A DNA stretch of 64,000 bases from an uncultured Sphingomonas sp. (GCF_913774285.1 NZ_CAJYHX010000028.1:62001-126000); one strand, 5' to 3'; shown: positions 38,526-48,270, counted from the stretch's first letter. The notes: generated by a model from the letters alone, not told the origin. Translations and numbers: made by a program.

Positions 38526-39041
38526 ATGCGAACCGCAGCCCTGCGTTCCATCCTGTGCTGTTCGGCGACAGCCTTGTTCCTGATGCCCGTCGGGGCGGCC
38601 GTTGCGGGACCGGAGGGCTCCCCCGTGAGCCGGTCCCCTTTCCTGGGAACCTGGGAACTGGACCTCAGCCGCATGCCCGGCAACTATGGTCCGCCGCCCC
38701 GCCGGGTACTCTACACCTTCGAGGATGTCGGCGCTGGTCAGTGGCGGACGACCGTCGACATCACCGCGCCGGACGGCAGCGTCCGGCACATGGCGGTGCG
38801 TTATGCGCGCGACGGATCGGCGTCGGCAGGCGATGGCGACCTATCGGAAGCGGACAGCGCCGCGATCAACCAGCCCGCATACAACGTGCTGGTCATGAGC
38901 CTTGCGAAGCACAAGATGCTCGGCTCGGTACGGGTCTATGCAATCTCATCGGACGGCAAGGAAATGACGGAATCTGCGGCGGCGGCGGACGCCGGTGGAG
39001 CGCCCTTCGTCAGAAACTTCCATTTCCGCCGCCTGAGGTGA
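38526..39041 (+). CDS. Secreted hypothetical protein
   Basis: Signal peptide MRTAALRSILCCSATALFLMPVGAAVA; FLGTWELDLSRMPG. Confidence 0.65.
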   Translation: MRTAALRSILCCSATALFLMPVGAAVAGPEGSPVSRSPFLGTWELDLSRMPGNYGPPPRRVLYTFEDVGAGQWRTTVDITAPDGSVRHMAVRYARDGSASAGDGDLSEADSAAINQPAYNVLVMSLAKHKMLGSVRVYAISSDGKEMTESAAAADAGGAPFVRNFHFRRLR

Positions 39042-39136
39042 GCCGGCCGCGTCGCCAACGAGGGCGATAAAGCTGCCCGGCGGAACCGTGGCCGCTTCTC
39101 TGCGGAGAGATCGACCCAACCTGACAGGAGAAGATC

Positions 39137-39496
39137 ATGAAGTTGTTGGTGCTCCTCGGCGCCGCGCTGCTGCCGGCTTGCGCCAGCGGCACGTCGGCGC
39201 TGGCATTTCCACCTCGCATGACAGTCGCATATCGCGGTCTGCGGCTTGATACGGCGGCCGATCGCGCCAAGCTGGTACGCCGGGTCGACCGTGCGGCTGT
39301 CGCCTTCTGCAAGGCGTACGACCCGATGGATCCGGAAACGCGGTTCGATGCGCGGCTGGCAAGCCCACGGCACTGTCCCGGTGCTGCCGCTATCCTGCTG
39401 GCGCAGCATATGCCTGCGAACGTCCGACGGGCATATCGTGCAGGGCGTCGAGAACAAGGTGGAAGCCGAACGCCCGCGATGCGCAACGCGAATTAG
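39137..39496 (+). CDS. UrcA family protein
   Basis: MTVAYRGLRLDTAADRAKLVRRVDRAAVAFC; signal peptide; AGGAGAAG before ATG. Confidence 0.75.
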   Translation: MKLLVLLGAALLPACASGTSALAFPPRMTVAYRGLRLDTAADRAKLVRRVDRAAVAFCKAYDPMDPETRFDARLASPRHCPGAAAILLAQHMPANVRRAYRAGRREQGGSRTPAMRNAN

Positions 39497-39843
39497 GCAA
39501 TCCCAGGGCTGACGCTGGTTGGAACCGGAAGCTGCCACGCCGATGCCGCCTCTCCGCTGGCGGAGGCTGATCGTGCCAGATCTGCCGCACGAGACGCGCT
39601 GAAGAACCTGCTGCATCAAACGAAATCGATTGCCCGCACAGGTGCGCTCCACTCGATTGGGGAGCAGCCCCCGAGGACCCACTCCGATTTCCGTTCTCGC
39701 CCGCCCCGGAAAATTTAAGGCTGGGACTCACAAAGACCCGATCACGCTGGCAGCGAGAGCTGGATACGCTTCAAGGAAGTTGGGGTTCTCGCCACCACGC
39801 GCTAGGGGTGCAGGCTGCATGATGTCACGAGGAAAGGGCCGCG

Positions 39844-40557
39844 ATGTACGACGATCCGCTGAGCCGTCGGGCCGTGCTCGGGGCCGCCGCTATGACGGTG
39901 GCCTCCGCTGCGCCCGTGCCTGCGTTTGCCACGCGACGGGCCTCCGGGCGGACAGGGCTGGAGCATGGCACGATCCGCGCGATGGGCGTCGAGGCGGTGC
40001 AAACGGCCTATAAAGGCCGTGCCGCTCTGCGCGCCATCGCCTTGGAGGATGTCTCGGGTCCCGACAGATTGGTGATGCTGGACACGCCGGCTTTCGGCGA
40101 CGGCGTCCTCGAAGCCTGGATCAGCGGCGCCTCCATGGCCACGGCAAGTGCCACGGCGCGAGGGTTCGTCGGGCTGGCCTTCCGTGTGCAGGACGGAGAT
40201 AGGCTGGAAGCCATCTATCTGCGCCCGACCAACGGCAGGGCCGACGACCAGCTGCGCCGCAACCACGCCGTCCAGTACGTCTCGCATCCCGACTATCCAT
40301 GGGAGCGACTGCGCGCCGAAACCCCTGGCAAGTACGAGACCTATGTCGATCTCGAGCCGGGTCGGTGGACGCAGGTGCGTATCGTCGTGGCAGGAACCCA
40401 TGCCCGGCTCTATGTCGATGGCGCCCTACAGCCGACCCTGATCGTCGACGACCTCAAGCACGGTGCCAGCGCGAAGGGCGCCGTGGCACTCTGGGTCGGT
40501 CCGGGGACGGAAGCGCATTTCAGCGAGGTGAAGGTCCGCGGATTCGCGAGCAGTTGA
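39844..40557 (+). CDS. Secreted (Tat-like) LamG/DUF1080-like hypothetical protein
   Basis: SRRAVLGAAAMTVASAAPVPAFA; WTQVRIVVAGTHARLYVDGALQPTLIVDDLKHG. Confidence 0.7.
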   Translation: MYDDPLSRRAVLGAAAMTVASAAPVPAFATRRASGRTGLEHGTIRAMGVEAVQTAYKGRAALRAIALEDVSGPDRLVMLDTPAFGDGVLEAWISGASMATASATARGFVGLAFRVQDGDRLEAIYLRPTNGRADDQLRRNHAVQYVSHPDYPWERLRAETPGKYETYVDLEPGRWTQVRIVVAGTHARLYVDGALQPTLIVDDLKHGASAKGAVALWVGPGTEAHFSEVKVRGFASS

Positions 40558-40743
40558 ACGGGATGCAGAGGCGTCGGTAGCCGCCGCATGTGGAAGCGCG
40601 CGATAGCAGACCGAGCTGCTCACTGACGTGCGGCCGCCGTGCCACGATTGACAGATCCTTCGATTGCCCGCAGGCGCATCGTTCGGACACCGCTCCTGAA
40701 CCGGCAAGCGCACCGCCGCCGCTGCCTGACCTGGAAGAAAAGC

Positions 40744-41124
40744 ATGTCGCCGTCCGCTGCAACGCACATCACCTTCGGCCGTACCGCGCCCGGAATTCGT
40801 GTACGGGACCTCACGGCCGCACATGATTTCTACGTGCGCGTACTTGGCTTCGAGAAGGTGTTCGAGAACGGAGATCCGGTCGGCTTCATGGTGCTGAAGA
40901 AGGATGATGCCGAGATCCATCTCAGCCGGAAGCCCGACCACAAACCCTCGACGGTCAACGTGATGCATATGTTCGTCAGCGATGCTGCGGCTCTGTACGC
41001 GCTGTGCGAAGAGGCTGGGGTCCGGATCATCAAGCGGTTGGCAGACAAGGAGTATGGCCAGCGCGCCTTCGTCTTCGCCGACCCTGATGGAAACCGGATC
41101 GATGTTGGGGAGCGCCTTGCCTGA
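40744..41124 (+). CDS. VOC-family (glyoxalase/bleomycin-resistance-like) protein
   Basis: GIRVRDLTAAHDFYVRVLGFEKVFENGDPVGFMVL; YGQRAFVFADPDGNRIDVGE. Confidence 0.88.
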   Translation: MSPSAATHITFGRTAPGIRVRDLTAAHDFYVRVLGFEKVFENGDPVGFMVLKKDDAEIHLSRKPDHKPSTVNVMHMFVSDAAALYALCEEAGVRIIKRLADKEYGQRAFVFADPDGNRIDVGERLA

Positions 41125-41175
41125 TCCCGCCAGGCGAGACTGCCGCGTGGCGGGAATTAGCTAAGACGTCCGCTG

Positions 41176-42309
41176 CTACATGCCGAAGTCGATGATCATG
41201 CCGTTCAGCGGCAACTGGCCGGTGCGAGGGCTACGCACGCCGGTCTTCGGGTCCATCACGCTGTAGTGATCGATGACATAGGGCAGGCCTTCGCCCTCCA
41301 AGGTCTCGCTCGCGTCGGTGACTTCCAGATGGACATGTGGCTCGCGAGCATCCCCTGATGCACCTATCGCGCCGATCACTTGTCCCTTTCGCACATGATC
41401 GCCCACCCGGACCCGGACGCTACCGGTCTTGAGATGAAAATAGTGGACATATTGTCCATCTCCCAGGTCGAGCACGATCAGATTGCCGCCCACATTGTCG
41501 ATCGTAATCGGCTCGGCAGGGTGGAAGTCGGCGCCGTGCCCGGCGGGGTTATCGGGATGACCGTCCTCGACGCGCACCACCTTGGCGTCGCCCACCGCAA
41601 GCAGCGGCCGACCATAGGCATAGTAGGAGGTCGCGGCGTGCGCATCGCCGCTGTAGGATCGGCCGTTCCTAATCACCTTCCAGTCGATCGCGAGGCGTCG
41701 CGAGTCGGTCAGCGATCCGTTGCTGATGAAAAGGCCGCGACGATGATGGTTGTCAGGATCGCTGCCCGGTCCGTCCGCTGCGATCCAATCGCTCCCCGTG
41801 ACCGGCCGCCCGAGCATCTTCACGGCACGACGCACAGGTATCGCCGCCATGACGATGGTGCCGTCGCCGATCGAGACGCGGTGAACGAGATGCCGGGGAA
41901 TCGCATGCCCTGCTGGGATCTTGAGCTCGACGAAGACGATCTGCGTTCCCCCTGCGGGAATCGGCACCATTGCCGCGCGGTCTTCCTGACCAACCGTGCG
42001 CACAAGAGCCGCCAGAGCCTCCGACGAAAAGCTGGCAAGCGGCGCTGCCGCCGGGGCGTCGCCATCGATCACGTCGAGACCTTGCAATTGGATCGGCGAT
42101 CCCGAGAAATTCGTCAGGTGCACCTCGTAAAATAGGTGCTGCGCGCCCTCGGACGGAAAAGCGCTGGGAGCGTATGGTACCATCGCGCTGACTTGGATGG
42201 GCCATGGAGCAGCGCCTTCCGAAACGGATCGCTGCGACATTGCCGATGGGCCGCCAATCGTCGTGGTGGCGGTTAGGCAAGCGAGCCAAAACCCGATTGA
42301 AGAGTGCAA
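41176..42309 (-). CDS. M23 family metallopeptidase (LytM-like), probable TTG start
   Basis: HYFHLKTGSVRVRVGDHVRKGQVIGAIGASGDAREPHVHLEV; GGGGGAGG 6 nt upstream of TTG at 42309. Confidence 0.82.
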   Translation of the reverse strand: MHSSIGFWLACLTATTTIGGPSAMSQRSVSEGAAPWPIQVSAMVPYAPSAFPSEGAQHLFYEVHLTNFSGSPIQLQGLDVIDGDAPAAAPLASFSSEALAALVRTVGQEDRAAMVPIPAGGTQIVFVELKIPAGHAIPRHLVHRVSIGDGTIVMAAIPVRRAVKMLGRPVTGSDWIAADGPGSDPDNHHRRGLFISNGSLTDSRRLAIDWKVIRNGRSYSGDAHAATSYYAYGRPLLAVGDAKVVRVEDGHPDNPAGHGADFHPAEPITIDNVGGNLIVLDLGDGQYVHYFHLKTGSVRVRVGDHVRKGQVIGAIGASGDAREPHVHLEVTDASETLEGEGLPYVIDHYSVMDPKTGVRSPRTGQLPLNGMIIDFGM

Positions 42310-42315
42310 GCAAGA

Positions 42316-42353
42316 CCTCCCCCGTGTGTTATCCACATAACACACGGGGGAGG
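42316..42353. promoter_or_regulatory. Perfect 17-bp inverted repeat (hairpin) overlapping the Shine-Dalgarno of the M23 gene
   Basis: CCTCCCCCGTGTGTTAT-CCAC-ATAACACACGGGGGAGG. Confidence 0.75.
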
Positions 42354-42390
42354 TTCGAAGTCAACTTCTTCCAGATTCGCCCACTTCCAA

Positions 42391-43560
42391 CTAATCGCTG
42401 ATCGTTCGAACGGGCGCCTTGGTACAGAAGGCACTCCAATCGCGCATGAGGAGCCGTCGCTTATCGAGGAAGTCGGTTCGACGGTACGCTGCCTCGACCT
42501 TGTTCGAGACCGTGTGGGCGAGCGCCGCCTCTGCAATCTCGCCGGAATAGTCGGTTTGCTCCGCAACCCAGTCGCGAAATGCCGAACGGAACCCGTGCAC
42601 GGTCACCGCGAGCTCCATATCCCGTAGGATCTTGAGGAGGGTCATGTCCGAGAGCGGCTTCTTCACGTTCTGACCAGGGAACACCAAGTCGCTAGCGCCA
42701 GCCTTGAACTTCTTGGCGCGCTCGAACACGGCCACCGCTTGTGGTGCGAGAGGCACGACGTGCACTCTCCCCATTTTCATCCGTTCGGCCGGGATAGTCC
42801 ACAACGCTGCTTCCAGGTCGAGTTCTGACCAGGTCGCACCCCGAATTTCGCCTGATCGCGCGGCTGTCAGGATCAGCGCTTCCAACGCTACGCGCCCCAC
42901 CGATTCACGCGCGGCCAGCTTCTCCATGAAATCCGGGACCGAAGCATAAGGCAGAGCCGCGAAATGGTTGTCCTTCTTGGGCTGGCGAGGCAGCCCCTTG
43001 GACAACGAGCGCATAGGCGCTTCCGTTGCGCGGAACCCACGCGCATACGACCAGTCGAGGACCGTGCCGATGCGTTGCCGGACGCGGCGCGCAGTCTCCG
43101 GCTTCGACAGCCAGATCGGTGCCAGCACATCGCGGATTAGCGGCCCCTCGATCTCGCTGACCAAGCGGTCGCCCATCTTCGGGAAGGCGTAGGTCTTCAG
43201 CGTCGTGATCCATTGGTTCTGATGCTTGCCGTTCTTCCAAGCCTTTTCGTGTTCCTCGTGGACCATTTCGGCGGCCTTGCGGAACGTTGGGATGACCTGC
43301 CGTTCCTGCTTGCGTTCAGCGACAGGGTCGATGCCCTGCGCGATCTTCTGGCGGGTAGCAAAGGCAGCTTCCCGAGCCTCTTTGAGAGAAACGGCTTTTG
43401 AGGAGCCCAGCCCGATATCCTGGCGCTTCCCATTATTCTGGACCCGGAGGATCCAGCTGGCCGCTCCCTTGCCGTTGATTTCGAGGAACAGGCCATCCCC
43501 ATCGGAATAGCGACCGGGTTCGGTAAGCGACCGGATCTTGAGCGCAGTGAGCTTTCCCAT
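42391..43560 (-). CDS. Tyrosine-type integrase (P4-like, N-terminal DUF4102 arm-binding domain)
   Basis: MGKLTALKIRSLTEPGRYSDGDGLFLEINGKGAASWILRV; LILTAARSGEIRGATWSELDLE; VHGFRSAFRDWVAEQTDY. Confidence 0.95.
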   Translation of the reverse strand: MGKLTALKIRSLTEPGRYSDGDGLFLEINGKGAASWILRVQNNGKRQDIGLGSSKAVSLKEAREAAFATRQKIAQGIDPVAERKQERQVIPTFRKAAEMVHEEHEKAWKNGKHQNQWITTLKTYAFPKMGDRLVSEIEGPLIRDVLAPIWLSKPETARRVRQRIGTVLDWSYARGFRATEAPMRSLSKGLPRQPKKDNHFAALPYASVPDFMEKLAARESVGRVALEALILTAARSGEIRGATWSELDLEAALWTIPAERMKMGRVHVVPLAPQAVAVFERAKKFKAGASDLVFPGQNVKKPLSDMTLLKILRDMELAVTVHGFRSAFRDWVAEQTDYSGEIAEAALAHTVSNKVEAAYRRTDFLDKRRLLMRDWSAFCTKAPVRTISD

Positions 43561-43583
43561 GCCACCTCCACCTCATTCTTCCC

Positions 43584-43612
43584 CACACTTTTCCCCACAC
43601 TTCGCGTGAGAT
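43584..43612 (+). repeat. Island-end repeat, candidate integrase arm-type site
   Basis: CACACTTTTCCCCACACTTCGCGTGAGAT; a second TTCCCCACACTT lies just before it. Confidence 0.6.
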
Positions 43613-43713
43613 CGTGTCGGATTGAGTGAAACGCAGCGGAACGAAAAAACCGCTGATTTCTGCGGCTTTTTAGCAGTTTTTAGGAGGTTTGGGGAGCCCC
43701 AAAAAGGGCGCAG

Positions 43714-43729
43714 GTGGCGGAGCGGGAGG
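43714..43729. repeat. tRNA-proximal attachment-site core
   Basis: Identical to 17826-17841; overlaps 3' end of tRNA-Ser. Confidence 0.78.
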
Positions 43730-43805
43730 GATTCGAACCCTCGATACGGTTTTGCCGTATACTCACTTTCCAGGCGAGCGCCTTCGACCACTCGGCCACC
43801 GCTCC
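43715..43805 (-). tRNA. tRNA-Ser (anticodon GGA), CCA encoded
   Basis: Minus strand GGAGCGGTGGCCGAGTGGTCGAAGGCGCTCGCCTGGAAAGTGAGTATACGG..GGTTCGAATCCCTCCCGCTCCGCCA; acceptor stem GGAGCGG/CCGCTCC. Confidence 0.95.
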
Positions 43806-43883
43806 GCAGGATACCTGGAAGGCGCGGCCCTACCGTTCCTTGGGCGGCTAGGCAAGCGTCCGTTGGCGTGCCAAGCTCACCCC

Positions 43884-44771
43884 ATGGCAAAAACCCTGCT
43901 CGTCCTCGCCGCGGCCCTCGCCGCCGCGCCGCTCGCCGCCCAGACTGCCCCGCAGACCGCCGCGCCGCCGCGCCCTGCCCCCTCGGCGGCCGAGCCGGCG
44001 CCCGAGGACTGGCGCGACATTCCCGATGACGAGATCCTGCTGATCCAGCTCCAGAGCGGCAAGCAGGTCGCGATCCGCCTCGCCGCGCGGTTCGCGCCCG
44101 CGCACATCGCCAACATCCGCAAGCTCGCCGCGGCGCGCTGGTGGGATGGGGAAAGCGTCTACCGGGTCCAGGAAAACTGGGTCGCGCAATGGGGCGACCC
44201 GACCGAGAAGAAGCCGCTGCCCCCCGAGCTTCTCACCCGGCCGCCGGCCGAGTTCGAGATTCCCGCCTTCACCCCTGCCCAGCGCCTCTCCAAGCCTGAC
44301 TCCTACGCGACCGCCACCGGCGTCACCGCCGATGGCTGGCCGATCGCCAGCGACGGCAAGGCGGCATGGCTCACCCATTGCTACGGGATGGTGGGCGTGG
44401 CGCGCGATGCGCTGCCCGATACCGGCAGCGGATCGGAGCTGTTCACCCCGATCGGCCAGTCCGCGCGGCGGCTCGATCGCAACTATACGGTGGTCGGGCG
44501 GATCATCGAGGGGATGCAGTATCTCTCGGCGCTGCCGCGCAGCGACGCGGCGATGGGCGTCTATGCGACCGCAGCCGAGCGGACCGGCATCGCCTGGGTG
44601 CGGCTCGCCAGCCAGCTGCCGCCCGACGAGCGGCCGCACTTCCAGGTCCGCGCGACCGACAATCCGCGCTATGGCGCGATGCTGGCGCTGCGCGAGAACC
44701 CCGCCCCGCCGACCGTGGCGACGGGGCTCAACGTCTGCGACCTGCCGGCAGCAATCCGCCGCCGGCCCTGA
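43884..44771 (+). CDS. Peptidylprolyl isomerase (cyclophilin-type), secreted
   Basis: VAIRLAARFAPAHIANIRKLAAARWWDGESVYRVQENWVAQWGDP; YTVVGRIIEGMQYLSAL. Confidence 0.88.
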   Translation: MAKTLLVLAAALAAAPLAAQTAPQTAAPPRPAPSAAEPAPEDWRDIPDDEILLIQLQSGKQVAIRLAARFAPAHIANIRKLAAARWWDGESVYRVQENWVAQWGDPTEKKPLPPELLTRPPAEFEIPAFTPAQRLSKPDSYATATGVTADGWPIASDGKAAWLTHCYGMVGVARDALPDTGSGSELFTPIGQSARRLDRNYTVVGRIIEGMQYLSALPRSDAAMGVYATAAERTGIAWVRLASQLPPDERPHFQVRATDNPRYGAMLALRENPAPPTVATGLNVCDLPAAIRRRP

Positions 44772-44775
44772 TCGC

Positions 44776-45369
44776 TTACTTGCCGACCCAGTCGGCGACT
44801 TCGGCGGCGACCTGGTTGGCGGCCTGGTTGAGTGCCGGGCCGATCGCGGCCGTGGTCACCGCGGTGATCGGCACGTGCGCCTCGAAGCGGCGGCGCTCGA
44901 AGCTCTGGGTGCCCTCGCGGCCGAGCGAGGCGTCGAACACCACCACGGCTTCCATCTTGGTCGCATCGACGCCGAAGCTGCGCACGTCGCCGCCCAGGCT
45001 GGCGCTGGGGGTGCTCAGCGACTGGCGGCGGCTCAGCACGATGCGGCCGGTGCGCGCGGCGATGGTGTCTGCGAGCAGCCGGCCGAACAGGCTGGCGGGC
45101 CCTTCGACCCATTGCGCATCCTTCACATAGGCGATCGTCGTGCCGCCCGGGCCCGAATGGACCGGCACGCGGGTGGTCGCCAGTTCCTGCGGCGCGTTGA
45201 CCGGGCCGATCGTCACGGCCTTGACCGTGCCCGACTGCTGGACCTCGCCCGCCGGCAGCACCGCCGCCGGCTGCAGCGTCAGCAGCGAGGCGGGCGGCTT
45301 GGCCGCGAACGAGATGCAGCCGGAAAGCGACGCGGCGGCGAGCAGCGCGGCGATGGCGGACTTGTTCAT
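44776..45369 (-). CDS. ABC-type transport auxiliary lipoprotein (PqiC-like)
   Basis: Lipobox-like LSGC; FGRLLADTIAARTGRIVLSRRQ; last gene of Mla-type operon. Confidence 0.8.
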   Translation of the reverse strand: MNKSAIAALLAAASLSGCISFAAKPPASLLTLQPAAVLPAGEVQQSGTVKAVTIGPVNAPQELATTRVPVHSGPGGTTIAYVKDAQWVEGPASLFGRLLADTIAARTGRIVLSRRQSLSTPSASLGGDVRSFGVDATKMEAVVVFDASLGREGTQSFERRRFEAHVPITAVTTAAIGPALNQAANQVAAEVADWVGK

Positions 45370-45377
45370 CCGGAACC

Positions 45378-46343
45378 TCACTTCTTCGGCTTGTAGGTGG
45401 GCAGCGCAGGCGCGCCGATCAGGCTGGAGGCTCCGCCCTGATCGAGCTTGTGCGCGACATTGGTGAGCGCGATCGACATTTCGCGCAGATCCTGCACGAG
45501 CTGGCCGACCTCGGGCATGGTCTTGTTCGAGAAGGCCTGGATCCCCGGCCGGGCATCGCCGATCGTCGCGTCCAGCGTCTCGACGCTCTTGCGCGCCGAG
45601 GTGATCGTCGCGTTCAGGTTGGCGATGGTCGGCTTGATGTCGCTGTTGACCAGGCCGTTGGTCGTGCCGGCCAGTTCGCCGATCTGCTGCGCGGCGGCGC
45701 CGGCCTGCTGGATCGCGATGCGGGTTTCGGCCAGCGTCGCGGCGATTTCGGGCCCGCGATCGGCCAGCGACTTGGTCAGCCGGTTGGTGTTGGCGAGGAT
45801 GCCAGAGATCGAGGCCTGGTTCTTCTCGTCGAGCAGGTCGGACACGCGCTCGGTGAGCGTGGTCAGCCGCTCGAGCAGCTTCGGCGCCGAGCTGAGCAGC
45901 GCGCCGAGTCCGCCGGCCTTGGTCGGGATCACCGGCACGCCCAGGGGGCAGGCGGCGCGGGGATTGTCCTTGGGGCATTCGATCGGCGGCTGGCCCTTCA
46001 CCGCACCGTCCAGCTGCACGGTGCTGGGGCCGGTGAAGCTGCCCTGGATCGTCGCGTTGGTGCCTTCGAGGATCGGCACGTCGGGCTGCACGCTGATGCG
46101 CACGCGCACCAGGCTGGGGTCCGGACGCCAGAACTGGATGTCCTTCACCGTGCCGGCGGGGACGCCCGAGAAGCTGACCGAGGAGCCGCGGCTGAGACCG
46201 TCGACCGACTGCTTGAAGAAGATGTCGTACTGGCGCTCGTCGCCACCACCCAGCCGCGACAGCCAGACGATGAACAGCGCAAGCACTGCCAGCAGGATCA
46301 GCACCACCGCGCCGACCAGCACATGATTGGAACGCGTTTCCAT
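45378..46343 (-). CDS. MlaD family (MCE-domain) protein
   Basis: NHVLVGAVVLILLAVLALFIVWLSRL; GLSRGSSVSFSGVPAGTVKDIQFW. Confidence 0.9.
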   Translation of the reverse strand: METRSNHVLVGAVVLILLAVLALFIVWLSRLGGGDERQYDIFFKQSVDGLSRGSSVSFSGVPAGTVKDIQFWRPDPSLVRVRISVQPDVPILEGTNATIQGSFTGPSTVQLDGAVKGQPPIECPKDNPRAACPLGVPVIPTKAGGLGALLSSAPKLLERLTTLTERVSDLLDEKNQASISGILANTNRLTKSLADRGPEIAATLAETRIAIQQAGAAAQQIGELAGTTNGLVNSDIKPTIANLNATITSARKSVETLDATIGDARPGIQAFSNKTMPEVGQLVQDLREMSIALTNVAHKLDQGGASSLIGAPALPTYKPKK

Positions 46344-47164
46344 CAGCCCCTCTTATCCTCATGCACCGGCCGGTTCGGGCCCGCGACCGCGGCGCGCCCG
46401 CGCGGTCCGTTGAAATATTCCTGGATCCACGGATGGTCCAACGCCAGCAGCTCGGGGATGGTCCCCACCGCGATCACCCGCTTGTCCGCCAGCACCGCGA
46501 CACGGTCGCAGATCGCGTAGAGCGTATCCAGATCATGGGTGATCAGGAACACGGTGAGCCCCAGCGTCTTCGACAGCGATGCGGTCAGCTCGTCGAACGC
46601 CGCCGCGCCGATCGGGTCGAGCCCGGCGGTCGGCTCGTCGAGGAACAGCAGTTCGGGATCGAGCGCCAGCGCGCGCGCCAGGCCGGCGCGCTTCTTCATG
46701 CCGCCGGACAACTCGGCCGGATATTTGGGGCCGGCCTCGGGCGGCAGGCCGGTCATCACCACCTTGTAGGCGGCGATTTCCTCGAGCAGCGCCTGGTCGA
46801 TGCCCGGATAGAATTCCTTGAGCGGCACCTGGACGTTTTCGGACACGGTGAGCGTCGAGAACAGCGCACCGCCCTGGAACAGAATGCCCCAGCGCTTGCG
46901 GATGTTGACCGCTTCGGTTTCCTCGCGGCCGATCGTGTTCTCGCCGAACACCTCCACCGATCCGTCGAGCGGGGTCTGCAGCCCGATGATCGAACGCATC
47001 AGCACCGACTTACCGGTGCCCGAGCCGCCGACCACGCCCAGGATTTCGCCCCGACGCACGTCGAGGTCGAGATTGTCATGGACGATCTGCTCGCCGAAGC
47101 CGTTGCGCAGGCCGCGGACGCGGATGAGGATTTCGCGGTCGTCGCCGCGTGCAGCGTCGGTCAT
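46343..47164 (-). CDS. ABC transporter ATP-binding protein (MlaF-like)
   Basis: GGSGTGKSVLMRSI; ELSGGMKKRAGLARALALDPELLFLDEPTAGLDP. Confidence 0.93.
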   Translation of the reverse strand: MTDAARGDDREILIRVRGLRNGFGEQIVHDNLDLDVRRGEILGVVGGSGTGKSVLMRSIIGLQTPLDGSVEVFGENTIGREETEAVNIRKRWGILFQGGALFSTLTVSENVQVPLKEFYPGIDQALLEEIAAYKVVMTGLPPEAGPKYPAELSGGMKKRAGLARALALDPELLFLDEPTAGLDPIGAAAFDELTASLSKTLGLTVFLITHDLDTLYAICDRVAVLADKRVIAVGTIPELLALDHPWIQEYFNGPRGRAAVAGPNRPVHEDKRG

Positions 47165-48270
47165 GTCCAGCCCACATTGGTGAAGAACACCGCGAAAAAG
47201 GCGTCGAGCACGATCACCAGGAATATCGCCTGCACCACCGCCGTGGTGGTGCGCTGGCCGACCTGCTCGGCATCGCCTTCCACCTGCATGCCGTGGAAGC
47301 AACCGGCCATGGCGATGATCGCGCCGAACACGGGCGCCTTGACCAGCCCGACCCATAGATCGGTGAGCGGCACCACTTCGCGGATGCGCTGGATGAAGGT
47401 GACCGGCGTGATGCCGAGATCCACCCAGCAGAGCAGGCCGCCGCCGAGAATCGAGATGATCGAGGAATAGAAACCGAGCAGCGGCAGCATGAACACCACC
47501 GCGAAGACGCGCGGCAGCACCAGCGCCTCCATCGGCGAGACGCCGATGGTGCGCATCGCGTCGATCTCTTCGGTCAGCTTCATCGTGCCGAGCTGCGCGG
47601 CAAAGGCCGATCCCGAACGGCCCGCGATCATGATCGCGGTCATCAGGATGCCGAGCTCGCGCAGCGTCAGCCGCCCGAGCAGGTTGATCGTGTAGATCTC
47701 CGCGCCGAACTGGCGGAGCTGCACCGATCCCTGCTGGGCGATGACGATGCCGATCAGGAAGCTCATCAGCGCGATGATGCCGAGTGCGCCGACGCCGACA
47801 ACCTCGAAGCGCTGCACCGTCGCGTTGAAACGGAAACGGCGCGGATGGGTGATGACGTGCCACAGCGCGAGCACCGTCGCCCCCATGAAGCCGAGCAGGC
47901 CGTAGAGCGTCTTGCCCGAATTGATCACGGCGCCGCCGATCTCGTCGAGCGCGCGGGTGATGGAGCCGGGCGGCGGCGGCGGCAGCTGGATCGGATGCTC
48001 GGCGGCGATCACCTGCTCCAGCAGATGCTGCTCGTCCGCGCCGAGGCCCTCGATCGTCGCGCCGCGATCGCGGGCGAAGCGGTGGACCACCCAGGCGCCG
48101 ACCGTGTCCATCCGGCCGACCTCGCGGAGGTCGAGCCGGGCGACGTCGCCCTCCACCGTTTCCAGCCGCGCGGGCAGGTCGCCCAGGCAGGCAAGCGAAA
48201 GATTGCCGGAGAAGCGGAGCACCGCCTCGCCGTTGTCGTCGGACCGTTCAAAGTCGGCGGGTGCCCTCAT
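47161..48270 (-). CDS. MlaE-family permease with N-terminal STAS-like domain
   Basis: LARLDLREVGRMDTVGAWVVHRFA (STAS-like); RELGILMTAIMIAGRSGSAFAAQLGTMKLTEEIDAMRTIG. Confidence 0.9.
   Translation of the reverse strand: MRAPADFERSDDNGEAVLRFSGNLSLACLGDLPARLETVEGDVARLDLREVGRMDTVGAWVVHRFARDRGATIEGLGADEQHLLEQVIAAEHPIQLPPPPPGSITRALDEIGGAVINSGKTLYGLLGFMGATVLALWHVITHPRRFRFNATVQRFEVVGVGALGIIALMSFLIGIVIAQQGSVQLRQFGAEIYTINLLGRLTLRELGILMTAIMIAGRSGSAFAAQLGTMKLTEEIDAMRTIGVSPMEALVLPRVFAVVFMLPLLGFYSSIISILGGGLLCWVDLGITPVTFIQRIREVVPLTDLWVGLVKAPVFGAIIAMAGCFHGMQVEGDAEQVGQRTTTAVVQAIFLVIVLDAFFAVFFTNVGWT

Larger units (their letters stand above)
17826..43729. mobile_element. Putative tRNA-Ser-integrated genomic island (IME/degraded ICE), ~25.9 kb
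   Basis: 16-bp direct repeat GTGGCGGAGCGGGAGG at 17826-17841 and at the tRNA-Ser 3' end 43714-43729; tyrosine integrase abutting the tRNA; TraA/TraC/TraD, ArdC, AlpA, TA cargo in between. Confidence 0.8.

Noticed and set aside
42316-42353. Hairpin considered as a transposon inverted repeat or attC site
   Set aside because: Single compact 17-4-17 hairpin with no transposase or integron features; RNA-level role or terminator fits better.
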